From Glandiceps talaboti (Eukaryota; Hemichordata; Enteropneusta; Spengelidae): a stretch of DNA of 64,000 nt. The notes under the pieces are model-generated. The model worked only from the letters and a program-made list of their open reading frames with translations. It searched no databases and was not told the DNA's origin. This document shows, one piece after another, positions 28,690-40,000 of the stretch. Both the position numbers and the translations under genes were made by a program. Positions within the stretch are counted from its first letter, which is position 1. Every line of letters begins with the position of its first letter. The stretch is from positions 16,364,746 through 16,428,745 of the forward strand of contig NC_135555.1 in NCBI RefSeq assembly GCF_964340395.1. Direction: 5' to 3'.

Positions 28690-31600
28690 TCAGTCATCAC
28701 TATCAGATGAATTTATATGTAAATGGACCTTCCTCTGTATGTACATTTCACTTTCGCTATCTGAGGTACTGCACGAGTTACAATCACTTAAATCTGAATC
28801 AGAACTTTCACAGTCAGTTTCATATAAATCACTATCTATGCTGGGAGTGTTTGTCTCAAGTTGTAATACATTCTGTAAAGTTGACCATATTTCTTCACTA
28901 TCATGAAAACCAAACTTGTCCTGAAGAGTACACAAACTGTCTATCTGTGTTGCACATGTAACAATAGAATTGATCATTGGAACTGATAGACCACTGCTGA
29001 AATCGGGACCACAATATAGCGGACACACATTCCCATCACAGTCCTTTGCATCACTTAGTCTAGTCGTGCGTAACTGAAGAAGCTGTGAACGAAGCTTTGA
29101 TTTCTGATCAGTTGACAAAGATGCCCCCTTCCCACTACAACTATCTTCCTTTACCCTACTTAACTGGTAAATATCATGTATTTTTTGTTCTGCTACTGAA
29201 GTAGTTGAACTATTGCCACATTTGCACTGGTCACATGCACATTTCTTTGCACAAAAATCACAACAGGCATGCAATGTGTTGGTGAAAGGAGGTGATTTCC
29301 CTGGAAAGTGTGACAACAGAGTTTCACGCCTACATTTCAATTTTTCACTCCTTGCATATGACTGCATTTCCTTAGTGACTCTTTTTGATAATGAATGCTT
29401 ATAAACTAAAAGGAGCGCATGACTTTGTTTTCCATCCCTCCCAGTCCTTCCACTTTCTTGAAAATAATCATCTATAGAACTGGACGGTCCATAATGAATG
29501 ACAGTATATAAACCTTTAACATCTATACCCATGCCAAATGCAATAGTGGCAAACACTACACGAACACATCCATCTGACTTAGTGAACGAGTGCAAAACAG
29601 ATTCTTTCACTACGTCAGGTGTTTGTGAGTGAAACATGGCAAACATACGATTCCTGTCGTCATTAACAGAATTTCCTCCTGATCTGTCGTATCCGTTCTC
29701 ACCCAAATGTTTTCTGAAGAAGAGAAACAATTCTCTACAATATTTAATAGACCGACAAAATATCAAAACTCTCTCAGCGTTGACACCATTTACATGCAAT
29801 TCATTTACAAGCCAAGAGAAGTTTTTCTGAATGTCATTCTCTACTTTAAGAACACTATAGCGGATATTGCTTCTCTCTGGTGATATGACGATCTTGGTAC
29901 ACCCAGTCATGTTAAGTTGTTCAATCACTGTTGACTGCACAGAAGCGGTTGCTGTGGCTGTTAATGCAATAACAGGAACTCCCCTTGGAAGTAGAGACCT
30001 CAGCTCTGACAATCTACCAAACCAAACTCGGAAAGCTTTCTCATTCAGTCTGGAGTCATCCAAACCCCTGAAAAAATAAAGAGGGTCGAGAAATAAACGT
30101 TAGTATATAATGTGTTTAACCACGGAAGTGGTAAAATTGTGTGTACTAAATTGTTAAGAACAATATAAACTTACAGAGACTGAGAGATGTATACCGGTGA
30201 GCCTTTGATCATAGTGAATCGTTGGGGTAAATTATGACGAGTTGTAAATGAACGTTAACTATTGTTTTTCTATAGCCAACACTTGGCCACAGGCACTTGT
30301 TTCCCGATATATGTCTCAGAATGTTTCTATCCGATAATATAGACGTGTTTAGCCAACTATATATGAAAGGGGTAAAATTAAACCTGCTTCTGTGATCGCG
30401 CAATGGCAAGTTCACACATGATATCGCGAAGTTACTTCGTATAAAAATATTCTGAGACATATATCGAGAAATAAGTACATGTGAACTTGGCGACTCAAGT
30501 CAAAATATTTCACTCACAACTCATTCGTTCATTCAAATCTGTGCACGTCAATTCATAGTCTATCAGCTAGCCCTCGGATGTTCGTCCGATAAAATACGAC
30601 ACACAGCCGAACAACGCTATCGAGGATGGAACATGTTCGGGCAAGCCCTCACATGCGAACTTCGTTCGCTTATAGTTATAGCATCGAAAGAAAGCCCGAA
30701 CGTCTAGCAGCAAGACTAGTCAATTACCCCCCCCCCCTTTCCGGTCTTGTGGGAACATGTATTAGGAAAAATTCAGAGAAAAATTCTGGAAAAAATGTTT
30801 CTGTTCCGGGCCTAACAAAAACTCACATCATACATGTACCCGCAAAATGCAAAGATGGCGTGTTAGACATTACATTAGTACCACATATATTACCCAATTA
30901 TAAGGTCAGTTACCCATTGAATTTCGTGGCTAATAAATAGATTCATAACCATCATTAGCATTTCTAAATCCTATCGTCCCGTCTCTGCTAGTTATTTTAT
31001 CGATCTACGCATAGACAGTGCAGGGGAAACTGTCTTTGACTTACGAGTCTACGGCAAGTAGTTGACTTCTTTTTCATTTAATACATTTCTTACACGCTAG
31101 GATAGGCCGATGTTGCGGTTAGAATAGAATATATTTCGTGCAACTGAACGTAATAAATGTATTTAAATATATTTCATACCACTCGCTGTTTTACTTGACG
31201 AACGAAGAGAGACGTCTACGCAACTGACACTAATTGTTTATCTGATTATCACTTGTCACAGCAAAACACCGGATGTCATCCGGCTGCCGAGCGACAAAAA
31301 CTGTAACTCTTTCGCGCCAAGTTGAAAACCATTCATTATGTCATTTCAAAACACCGTATATTCGGCTGCCGAGCAAGACAATTTTGAAAGCACCGAGCCT
31401 AAATCAGTCTAACAGCTTCGTTTCGTCTATATAGCTTGACACAAATTGCGATATGCCGTGAATTAAAACTTAAATATATTTTCCAACATATGCTCGGAAA
31501 TGAAGATTGACGCGATCAGACCAAAACTAAAAACATGCAACCAAAACGATATTTTTTTTCACAACACTAAAAAACTGAAAAGTTTGTTTTTGCATAAACA

Positions 31601-32237
31601 TAATAAAAGGGATAAAACCGTGACCATTACAAAAGTGACTCTATGTATCAGGTTGTACACAAGTTAAATTGCTCCGACAAAGTGATAGCGAAACTATTTG
31701 GTGTGAAAACTTCGTGTGTAAGGAACAAAATTTAAAATTCAATTTGGGAAATACGTACCACTTAGCGATGCAGTGAACTTCATCCACAAATATTCCGCAT
31801 ATCATATCTCGATATGGTGGTGCTTGAATTAGATCTCTCATGTCTGTGTTTTCGAGAAGAGATTCTGGACTTGCAAAGATGATTCGGCATCTTCCTTCCT
31901 CTAACTTTTCCTTCAACAAGCTTGCTCCACAGTCTGCCAAATAGACGGCGTCTATGTTACGTCTTTGAAGGGCATGCACTTGGTCCTTCATCAGTGCGAC
32001 CAAAGGACAAACCACTATAGCCACGGAGTTCGTCTGGTGGTAAGCTCCGTGGCAAAAGGGTGCTATATGGAAAATGACGGACTTTCCGTAGCCAGTTGGC
32101 AGATTTACGAAAACATCGTCACCTTGCAAAAAGGCAGCGATGGCTGCAATCTGCTTGTCCTTCAAGACGTCTAGGGAAAGTTTTCTTTTGCCGTGTTCGA
32201 TTGCTTTCTTCAGTCGTTCAGTCATAGTCAATGCCAT
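28690..32237 (-). CDS. RecQ-like SF2 DNA helicase of the transposon
   Basis: Two exons, 32237-31759 and 30067-28690, join in phase 2 (TG|G, Trp160) and give 618 residues. Motif 0 is LKDKQIAAI (25-33), Walker A PTGYGKS (47-53), DEVH (152-155), motif III ALTATAT (194-200), motif V ATIAFGMGID (about 333-341) and motif VI QESGRTGRDG (363-372). These are the RecQ-type SF2 set. Residues 405-443 hold CRRETLL then CCDFCAKKCACDQCKC, matching the RecQ zinc-binding subdomain. No winged-helix (RQC) or HRDC domain is evident; the C-terminus is acidic and Ser-rich. It would be a 3'-5' helicase, probably helping repair or replication during transposition, which is inferred from its place in the element. The intron carries two MITEs. 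The ATG lies just inside a copy of the terminal repeat. All motifs are intact. Confidence 0.88.
30275..30500. mobile_element. Small palindromic MITE in helicase intron
   Basis: Inverted arms include TTTCCCGATATATGTCTCAG near 30302-30321 and, inverted, CTGAGACATATATCGAGAAA near 30451-30470. Outer homology continues through GCCAA...CTTGG. It is unrelated in sequence to the terminal modules of the large element. Confidence 0.55.
30556..30718 (-). mobile_element. 163-bp MITE built from both terminal modules of the AcademH-like element
   Basis: It starts TAGTCTATCAGCTAGCCC (like the right end, inverted) and ends GTCTAGCAGCAAGACTA (like the left end, inverted), so on the minus strand it is left module then right module with nothing between. 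They join at GAACATGTTC, where both modules share short homology. The flanks are GTCAATTCA and GTCAATTAC, a 7-of-9 match fitting a 9-bp TSD. It lies in the helicase intron. Confidence 0.85.
30728..31640. other. Rest of helicase intron
   Basis: Non-coding. A motif GGCTGCCGAGC with CAAAACACCG upstream occurs twice, at about 31262-31291 and 31348-31373. Nothing else is recognised. Confidence 0.5.
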
Positions 32238-32246
32238 GGTAGGTAG

Positions 32247-32283
32247 TATCGAAAGAAAGTCCGAACGTTTAGCAGCAAGACTA
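32247..32283 (-). promoter_or_regulatory. Internal copy of the terminal motif upstream of helicase (site D)
   Basis: On the minus strand this reads TAGTCTTGCTGCTAAACG then TTCGGACTTTCTTTCGATA, the first ~37 bp of the left terminal module with two to three changes. It ends about 10 bp before the helicase ATG. It may be a transposase-binding or promoter element, or a truncated terminal fragment. Confidence 0.55.
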
Positions 32284-32535
32284 ACCTATTGGCGGGGAAT
32301 CTCTGCATGCAAGTGTTGACAAACACATTTACGTCATTACCATGGCTTATCGGTTTATGGTAATTATGAGTTTGATGAGTGTGTAGACGTTGTCATTCAC
32401 ACAGTTCAGTTAACGCATTGGTGGCTATTTATACAAGCCCCTCCTTAAGATGAATATGCATGAAAATTTAGCTATTGTCCTCTGTTTGTGCTTGTCGCTA
32501 ATACGGTTCTCTGATTGGCAGTTATTTATATCCTG

Positions 32536-32634
32536 ATGACATTCGCTAGACCTCGGATGTTCCATCCTCGTAGCGTTGTTCGGCTGCGTGTCGTATTTTA
32601 TCGGAAGAACATCCGAGGGCTAGCTGATAGACTA
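32536..32634 (-). repeat. Right terminal hairpin module of the AcademH-like element
   Basis: 99 bp. On the minus strand the outer edge is TAGTCTATCAGCTAG. The stem arms are CCTCGGATGTTC and GAACATCCGAGG, and the inner edge is GTCTAGCGAATGTCAT, identical to the left module. The loop carries GAACAACGC and the AT-rich ATAAAATACGACA. Confidence 0.85.
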
Positions 32635-32643
32635 AGCTTTCCT
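32635..32643. repeat. Right 9-bp target-site duplication (AGCTTTCCT)
   Basis: Exact copy of 16823-16831, immediately after the terminal AGACTA. Confidence 0.85.
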
Positions 32644-32969
32644 AGTGACTAGCATGAAGTTTAACAACAGACATTGATACTGGTAGTAGTACTGTATTCT
32701 CAGCTGTGTCTACAGTCAGTCAATCTTTACATGCATGGTAAAGCATACAAAAATAACATGCAGAAATAAAATGATTAAAATATATTCTTTTAACCAACTG
32801 ATGGAGCACTGTTTACATCGACTAGAAAGTTTCCAAGAGGAAGTCTATCATCTGAGGTCAAAATATGCAGAAACTGAATGAAAATTTGAATTATCTAATG
32901 AAAAAGAAGAAGAATAAGTGCCTTTCTTTAATTTGTATAATGAGAATAAAGCATGAAATGATGAAATTC

Positions 32970-33690
32970 ATCTTCTACCGCATAATTTGACAAAATTTAA
33001 AGATTCTTTCATCATGTACAGGAATCTTAGGAGTACACCATCTCCCCAACTCAATATAAATATTATAATCCAAAATTCTAAATTTAGTCACTAGTCTTCT
33101 ACCAACTGGATTTTTAATTTGCAGAAGATGTTTCTCAAAACCAAAAGCTGTTTTAAATAATCTAAATGTTCTCATTTTGTTTTTATTAGTACTTTTTTCT
33201 TCTAATGTCATTATGTAATTCCCTGTACCATGATTACAAAATTCTAGACATAAGTCATAAAATTATGATGAACCTTCCTAGTATAATTAAACCTGCAAAG
33301 ATTTGACCACACACTGTTCTCATTATATTTAACAAGTAAGTTTCTAATAATAAAATATAAATACCCCATGTTGAATAACACATAGAACAAATGTAGGCTG
33401 CTCACAATAAATTGTCCATCGACAATTAATCTATACCAATACTTTAACAGAAGTTTAATTACAGTGAAATTAGTGAGGAAATGACCTAATTCTCCAACAA
33501 TACCACATCTTGATATCTTATAAGAAACCCAAAGTAGAAATCTATAAAAAGAAAAAAAAAACATCAACAAGAATCTGAAAATTTCTCAATTTCATAACCC
33601 CAAACTTCACATCTGTAAGTCACAATAGCAACAATTAAACAATCAAAGAGATCTAAAGCCACATCAATAGAAATACTCTAGTTAGAAGAA
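32970..33690 (-). pseudogene. Decayed LINE (non-LTR) reverse transcriptase C-terminal region
   Basis: Minus-strand frames contain ALDLFDCLIVAIVTYRCEVW with GYE following, then IVGELGHF with KYWYRLI, a spaced W and VWSN, and IYIELGRW further down. In CR1/L2/RTE-type LINE proteins, the C-terminal end of the RT polyprotein reads like L.YG.EVWG, then YGELGR and YW. Frameshifts and stops separate the blocks, so this is a relic. Sequence upstream to about 33960 may belong to it but is not recognisable. Confidence 0.6.
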
Positions 33691-34080
33691 ATAGTTATAC
33701 ATGAACTTAAGAGAGCTCTCGTGGATTTAAACTTCAAGTTATTGAGGTTTTGTTTAAATTTACTGTTAGAAGAAATAATGATACCAAGAAAACAGTATTC
33801 TCTTAGGCTTACATTGTCGAGAGTAAAATTATAAAAAATAAAATTTGGATTTCCTGTATTTACATATGACCTTGATTTCTTAATGTTGATTATTATTTTC
33901 TACTTTGTACAAAATAATGTAATTTAAATAAACAACTTTGCAACTCAACTTTAATTTCTAGTGGTAGAGACTCATCAGGATATAAAAGACAATTCAGAGA
34001 CACACTTGTAAGTTTCACAGGGCTATCATTCTTGACAAAACAAGCTCTTTCCAAACTGGTGGATTCTAAATCAACTCTTT

Positions 34081-37000
34081 CCTTGTTTTTGACCTTCCTT
34101 TACCAATCTTAGACTAAAGTACTAAAATTTATTACAAAAATGTTAGCAATTTTCGTTTTAAACATGTACAAATGTAACTACATTTTTGTATGAGGCCAGA
34201 CACCAGAGTTATACCTAGCCTTACAAACTATGCTCTATTCCAAATTCATTCATGCTACAACAACACTGTCACTGTTTCTCACCTACTTTTATCCATCTTA
34301 GTCTAAACTATTAAAATTTATTAGAAAAATGTCAGCCATTTTGATTTTTAGCATGTAACTAGGAGACCAGACACCAGAGTTACCTAGCCTTACAAACTAT
34401 ACTCTTTTCCAAATTGATTCATGCTACAATAACACTGTCACTGTTTTTCACCTATTTCTATCCATCTTAGACTAAACTACTAAAATTTATTAGAAAAATG
34501 TCAGCCATTTTGATTTTTAGCATGTAACTAGGAGACCAGACACCAGAGTTACCTAACCTTACAAACTATACTCCTTTCCAAATTGAATCATGCTACAATA
34601 ACACTGTCACTGTTTTTCAACTATTTCTATCCATCTTAGACTAAACTACTAAAATTTATTAGAAAAATGTCAGCCATTTTGATTTTTAGCATGTAACTAG
34701 GAGACCAGACACCAGAGTTACCTAACCTTACAAACTATACTCCTTTCCAAATTCATTCATGCTACAATAACACTGTCACTGTTTTTCACGTATTTCTACC
34801 CATCTTAGACTAAACTACTAAAATTTATTAGAAAAATGTCAGCCATTTTGATTTTTAGCATGTAACTAGGAGACCAGACACCAGAGTTACCTAACCTTAC
34901 AAACTATACTCCTTTCCAAATTGAATCATGCTACAATAACACTGTCACTGTTTTTCAACTATTTCTATCCATCTTAGACTAAACTACTAAAATTTATTAG
35001 AAAAATGTCAGCCATTTTGATTTTTAGCATGTAACTAGGAGACCAGACACCAGAGTTACCTAGCCTTACAAACTATACTCTTTTCCAAATTCATTCATGC
35101 TACAATAACACTGTCACTGTTTTTTACCTATTTCTATCCATCTTAGACTAAACTACTAAAATTTGTTAGAAAAATGTCAGTCATTTTGATTTTTAGCATG
35201 TAACTAGGAGACCAGACACCAGAGTTACCTAGCCTTACAAACTATACTCCTTTCCAAATTGAATCATGCTACAATAACACTGTCACTGTTTTTCACCTAT
35301 TTCTATCCATCTTAGACTAAACTACTAAAATTTATTAGAAAAATGTCAGCCATTTTGATTTTTAGCATGTAACTAGGAGACCAGACACCAGAGTTACCTA
35401 ACCTTACAAACTATACTCCTTTCCAAATTGAATCATGCTACAATAACACTGTCACTGTTTTTCACCTATTTCTATCCATCTTAGACTAAACTACTAAAAT
35501 TTATTAGAAAAATGTCAGCCATTTTGATTTTTAGCATGTAACTAGGAGACCAGACACCAGAGTTACCTAACCTTACAAACTATACTCCTTTCCAAATTGA
35601 ATCATGCTACAATAACACTGTCACTGTTTTTCAACTATTTCTATCCATCTTAGACTAAACTACTAAAATATATTAGAAAAATGTCCGCCATTTTGATTTT
35701 TAGCATGTAACTAGGAGACCAGACACCAGAGTTACCTAACCTTACAAACTATACTCCTTTCCAAATTGAATCATGCTACAATAACACTGTCACTGTTTTT
35801 CACCTATTTCTATCCATCTTAGACTAAACTACTAAAATTTGTTAGAAAAATGTCCGCCATTTTGATTTTTAGCATGTAACTAGGAGACCAGACACCAGAG
35901 TTACCTAGCCTTACAAACTATACTCTTTTCCAAATTGAATCATGCTACAATAACACTGTCACTGTTTTTCACGTATTTCTATCCATCTTAGACTAAACTA
36001 CTAAAATTTATTAGAAAAATGTCCGCCATTTTGATTTTTAGCATGTAACTAGGAGACCAGACACCAGAGTTACCTAACCTTACAAACTATACTCCTTTCC
36101 AAATTGAATCATGCTACAATAACACTGTCACTGTTTTTTACCTATTTCTATCCATCTTAGACTAAACTACTAAAATTTATTAGAAAAATGTCCGCCATTT
36201 TGATTTTTAGCATGTAACTAGGAGACCAGACACCAGAGTTACCTAACCTTACAAACTATACTCCTTTCCAAATTGAATCATGCTACAATAACACTGTCAC
36301 TGTTTTTTACCTATTTCTATCCATCTTAGACTAAACTACTAAAATTTGATAGAAAAATGTCCGCCATTTTGATTTTTAGCATGTAACTAGGAGACCAGAC
36401 ACCAGAGTGACCTAGCCTTACAAACTATACTCCTTTCCAAATTGAATCATGCTACAATAACACTGTCACTGTTTTTCACCTATTTCTATCCATCTTAGAC
36501 TAAACTACTAAAATTTATTAGAAAAATGTCAGCCATTTTGATTTTTAGCATGTAACTAGGAGACCAGACACCAGAGTTACCTAGCCTTACAAACTATACT
36601 CTTTTCCAAATTCATTCATGCTACAATAACACTGTCACTGATTTTCACGTATTTCTATCCATCTTAGACTAAACTACTAAAATTTATTAGAAAAATGTCC
36701 GCCATTTTGATTTTTAGCATGTAACTAGGAGACCAGACACCAGAGTTACCTAACCTTACAAACTATACTCCTTTCCAAATTGAATCATGCTACAATAACA
36801 CTGTCACTGTTTTTCAACTATTTCTATCCATCTTAGACTAAACTACTAAAATTTGACAGAAAAATGTCAGCCATTTTGATTTTTAGCATGTAACTAGGAG
36901 ACCAGACACCAGAGTTACCTAGCCTTACAAACTATACTCTTTTCCAAATTCATTCATGCTACAATAACACTGTCACTGATTTTCACGTATTTCTATCCAT

Positions 37001-40000
37001 CTTAGACTAAACTACTAAAATTTATTAGAAAAATGTCCGCCATTTTGATTTTTAGCATGTAACTAGGAGACCAGACACCAGAGTTACCTAACCTTACAAA
37101 CTATACTCCTTTCCAAATTGAATCATGCTACAATAACACTGTCACTGTTTTTTACCTATTTCTATCCATCTTAGACTAAACTACTAAAATTTGATAGAAA
37201 AATGTCCGCCATTTTGATTTTTAGCATGTAACTAGGAGACCAGACACCAGAGTGACCTAGCCTTACAAACTATACTCCTTTCCAAATTGAATCATGCTAC
37301 AATAACACTGTCACTGTTTTTCACCTATTTCTATCCATCTTAGACTAAACTACTAAAATTTATTAGAAAAATGTCAGCCATTTTGATTTTTAGCATGTAA
37401 CTAGGAGACCAGACACCAGAGTTACCTAGCCTTACAAACTATACTCTTTTCCAAATTCATTCATGCTACAATAACACTGTCACTGATTTTCACGTATTTC
37501 TATCCATCTTAGACTAAACTACTAAAATTTATTAGAAAAATGTCCGCCATTTTGATTTTTAGCATGTAACTAGGAGACCAGACACCAGAGTTACCTAACC
37601 TTACAAACTATACTCCTTTCCAAATTGAATCATGCTACAATAACACTGTCACTGTTTTTCACGTATTTCTATCCATCTTAGACTAAACTACTAAAATTTA
37701 TTAGAAAAATGTCCGCCATTTTGATTTTTAGCATGTAACTAGGAGACCAGACACCAGAGTTACCTAACCTTACAAACTATACTCCTTTCCAAATTGAATC
37801 ATGCTACAATAACACTGTCACTGTTTTTCAACTATTTCTATCCATCTTAGACTAAACTACTAAAATTTGACAGAAAAATGTCAGCCATTTTGATTTTTAG
37901 CATGTAACTAGGAGACCAGACACCAGAGTTACCTAGCCTTACAAACTATACTCTTTTCCAAATTCATTCATGCTACAATAACACTGTCACTGATTTTCAC
38001 GTATTTCTATCCATCTTAGACTAAACTACTAAAATTTATTAGAAAAATGTCCGCCATTTTGATTTTTAGCATGTAACTAGGAGACCAGACACCAGAGTTA
38101 CCTAACCTTACAAACTATACTCCTTTCCAAATTGAATCATGCTACAATAACACTGTCACTGTTTTTTACCTATTTCTATCCATCTTAGACTAAACTACTA
38201 AAATTTGATAGAAAAATGTCCGCCATTTTGATTTTTAGCATGTAACTAGGAGACCAGACACCAGAGTGACCTAGCCTTACAAACTATACTCCTTTCCAAA
38301 TTGAATCATGCTACAATAACACTGTCACTGTTTTTCACCTATTTCTATCCATCTTAGACTAAACTACTAAAATTTATTAGAAAAATGTCAGCCATTTTGA
38401 TTTTTAGCATGTAACTAGGAGACCAGACACCAGAGTTACCTAGCCTTACAAACTATACTCTTTTCCAAATTCATTCATGCTACAATAACACTGTCACTGA
38501 TTTTCACGTATTTCTATCCATCTTAGACTAAACTACTAAAATTTATTAGAAAAATGTCCGCCATTTTGATTTTTAGCATGTAACTAGGAGACCAGACACC
38601 AGAGTTACCTAACCTTACAAACTATACTCCTTTCCAAATTGAATCATGCTACAATAACACTGTCACTGTTTTTCAACTATTTCTATCCATCTTAGACTAA
38701 ACTACTAAAATTTGACAGAAAAATGTCAGCCATTTTGATTTTTAGCATGTAACTAGGAGACCAGACACCAGAGTTACCTAGCCTTACAAACTATACTCTT
38801 TTCCAAATTCATTCATGCTACAATAACACTGTCACTGATTTTCACGTATTTCTATCCATCTTAGACTAAACTACTAAAATTTATTAGAAAAATGTCCGCC
38901 ATTTTGATTTTTAGCATGTAACTAGGAGACCAGACACCAGAGTTACCTAACCTTACAAACTATACTCCTTTCCAAATTGAATCATGCTACAATAACACTG
39001 TCACTGTTTTTTACCTATTTCTATCCATCTTAGACTAAACTACTAAAATTTGATAGAAAAATGTCCGCCATTTTGATTTTTAGCATGTAACTAGGAGACC
39101 AGACACCAGAGTGACCTAGCCTTACAAACTATACTCCTTTCCAAATTGAATCATGCTACAATAACACTGTCACTGTTTTTCACCTATTTCTATCCATCTT
39201 AGACTAAACTACTAAAATTTATTAGAAAAATGTCAGCCATTTTGATTTTTAGCATGTAACTAGGAGACCAGACACCAGAGTTACCTAGCCTTACAAACTA
39301 TACTCTTTTCCAAATTCATTCATGCTACAATAACACTGTCACTGATTTTCACGTATTTCTATCCATCTTAGACTAAACTACTAAAATTTATTAGAAAAAT
39401 GTCCGCCATTTTGATTTTTAGCATGTAACTAGGAGACCAGACACCAGAGTTACCTAACCTTACAAACTATACTCCTTTCCAAATTGAATCATGCTACAAT
39501 AACACTGTCACTGTTTTTTACCTATTTCTATCCATCTTAGACTAAACTACTAAAATTTGATAGAAAAATGTCCGCCATTTTGATTTTTAGCATGTAACTA
39601 GGAGACCAGACACCAGAGTGACCTAGCCTTACAAACTATACTCCTTTCCAAATTGAATCATGCTACAATAACACTGTCACTGTTTTTCACCTATTTCTAT
39701 CCATCTTAGACTAAACTACTAAAATTTATTAGAAAAATGTCAGCCATTTTGATTTTTAGCATGTAACTAGGAGACCAGACACCAGAGTTACCTAGCCTTA
39801 CAAACTATACTCTTTTCCAAATTCATTCATGCTACAATAACACTGTCACTGATTTTCACGTATTTCTATCCATCTTAGACTAAACTACTAAAATTTATTA
39901 GAAAAATGTCCGCCATTTTGATTTTTAGCATGTAACTAGGAGACCAGACACCAGAGTTACCTAACCTTACAAACTATACTCCTTTCCAAATTGAATCATG

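Larger units (their letters stand above)
16832..32634. mobile_element. AcademH-like DNA transposon, 15.8 kb (about 10.4 kb without nested insert)
   Basis: The left end TAGTCTTGCTGCTAGAC and right end (reverse complement) TAGTCTATCAGCTAGCC form short imperfect TIRs, flanked by a perfect 9-bp duplication. Inside are a plus-strand DUF6589 transposase and a convergent minus-strand RecQ-like helicase. This pair of genes is the known hallmark of the AcademH lineage of Academ transposons; the assignment is inferred from protein motifs. The borders are independently supported by a 163-bp derivative at 30556-30718 that has both terminal sequences and its own duplication. The element appears young: the TSD is perfect, both genes lack frameshifts and splice sites are intact. 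It is now disabled by a 5.4-kb transposon in transposase exon 1. A ~120-bp compound ACAT tract lies between the two genes' 3' ends. Confidence 0.8.

Noticed and set aside
16832-32634. Polinton, Helitron or Crypton as alternative identities
   Set aside because: No polymerase, capsid, Rep/HUH or tyrosine recombinase motifs; the TSD is 9 bp, whereas Polintons make 6 bp and Helitrons none.
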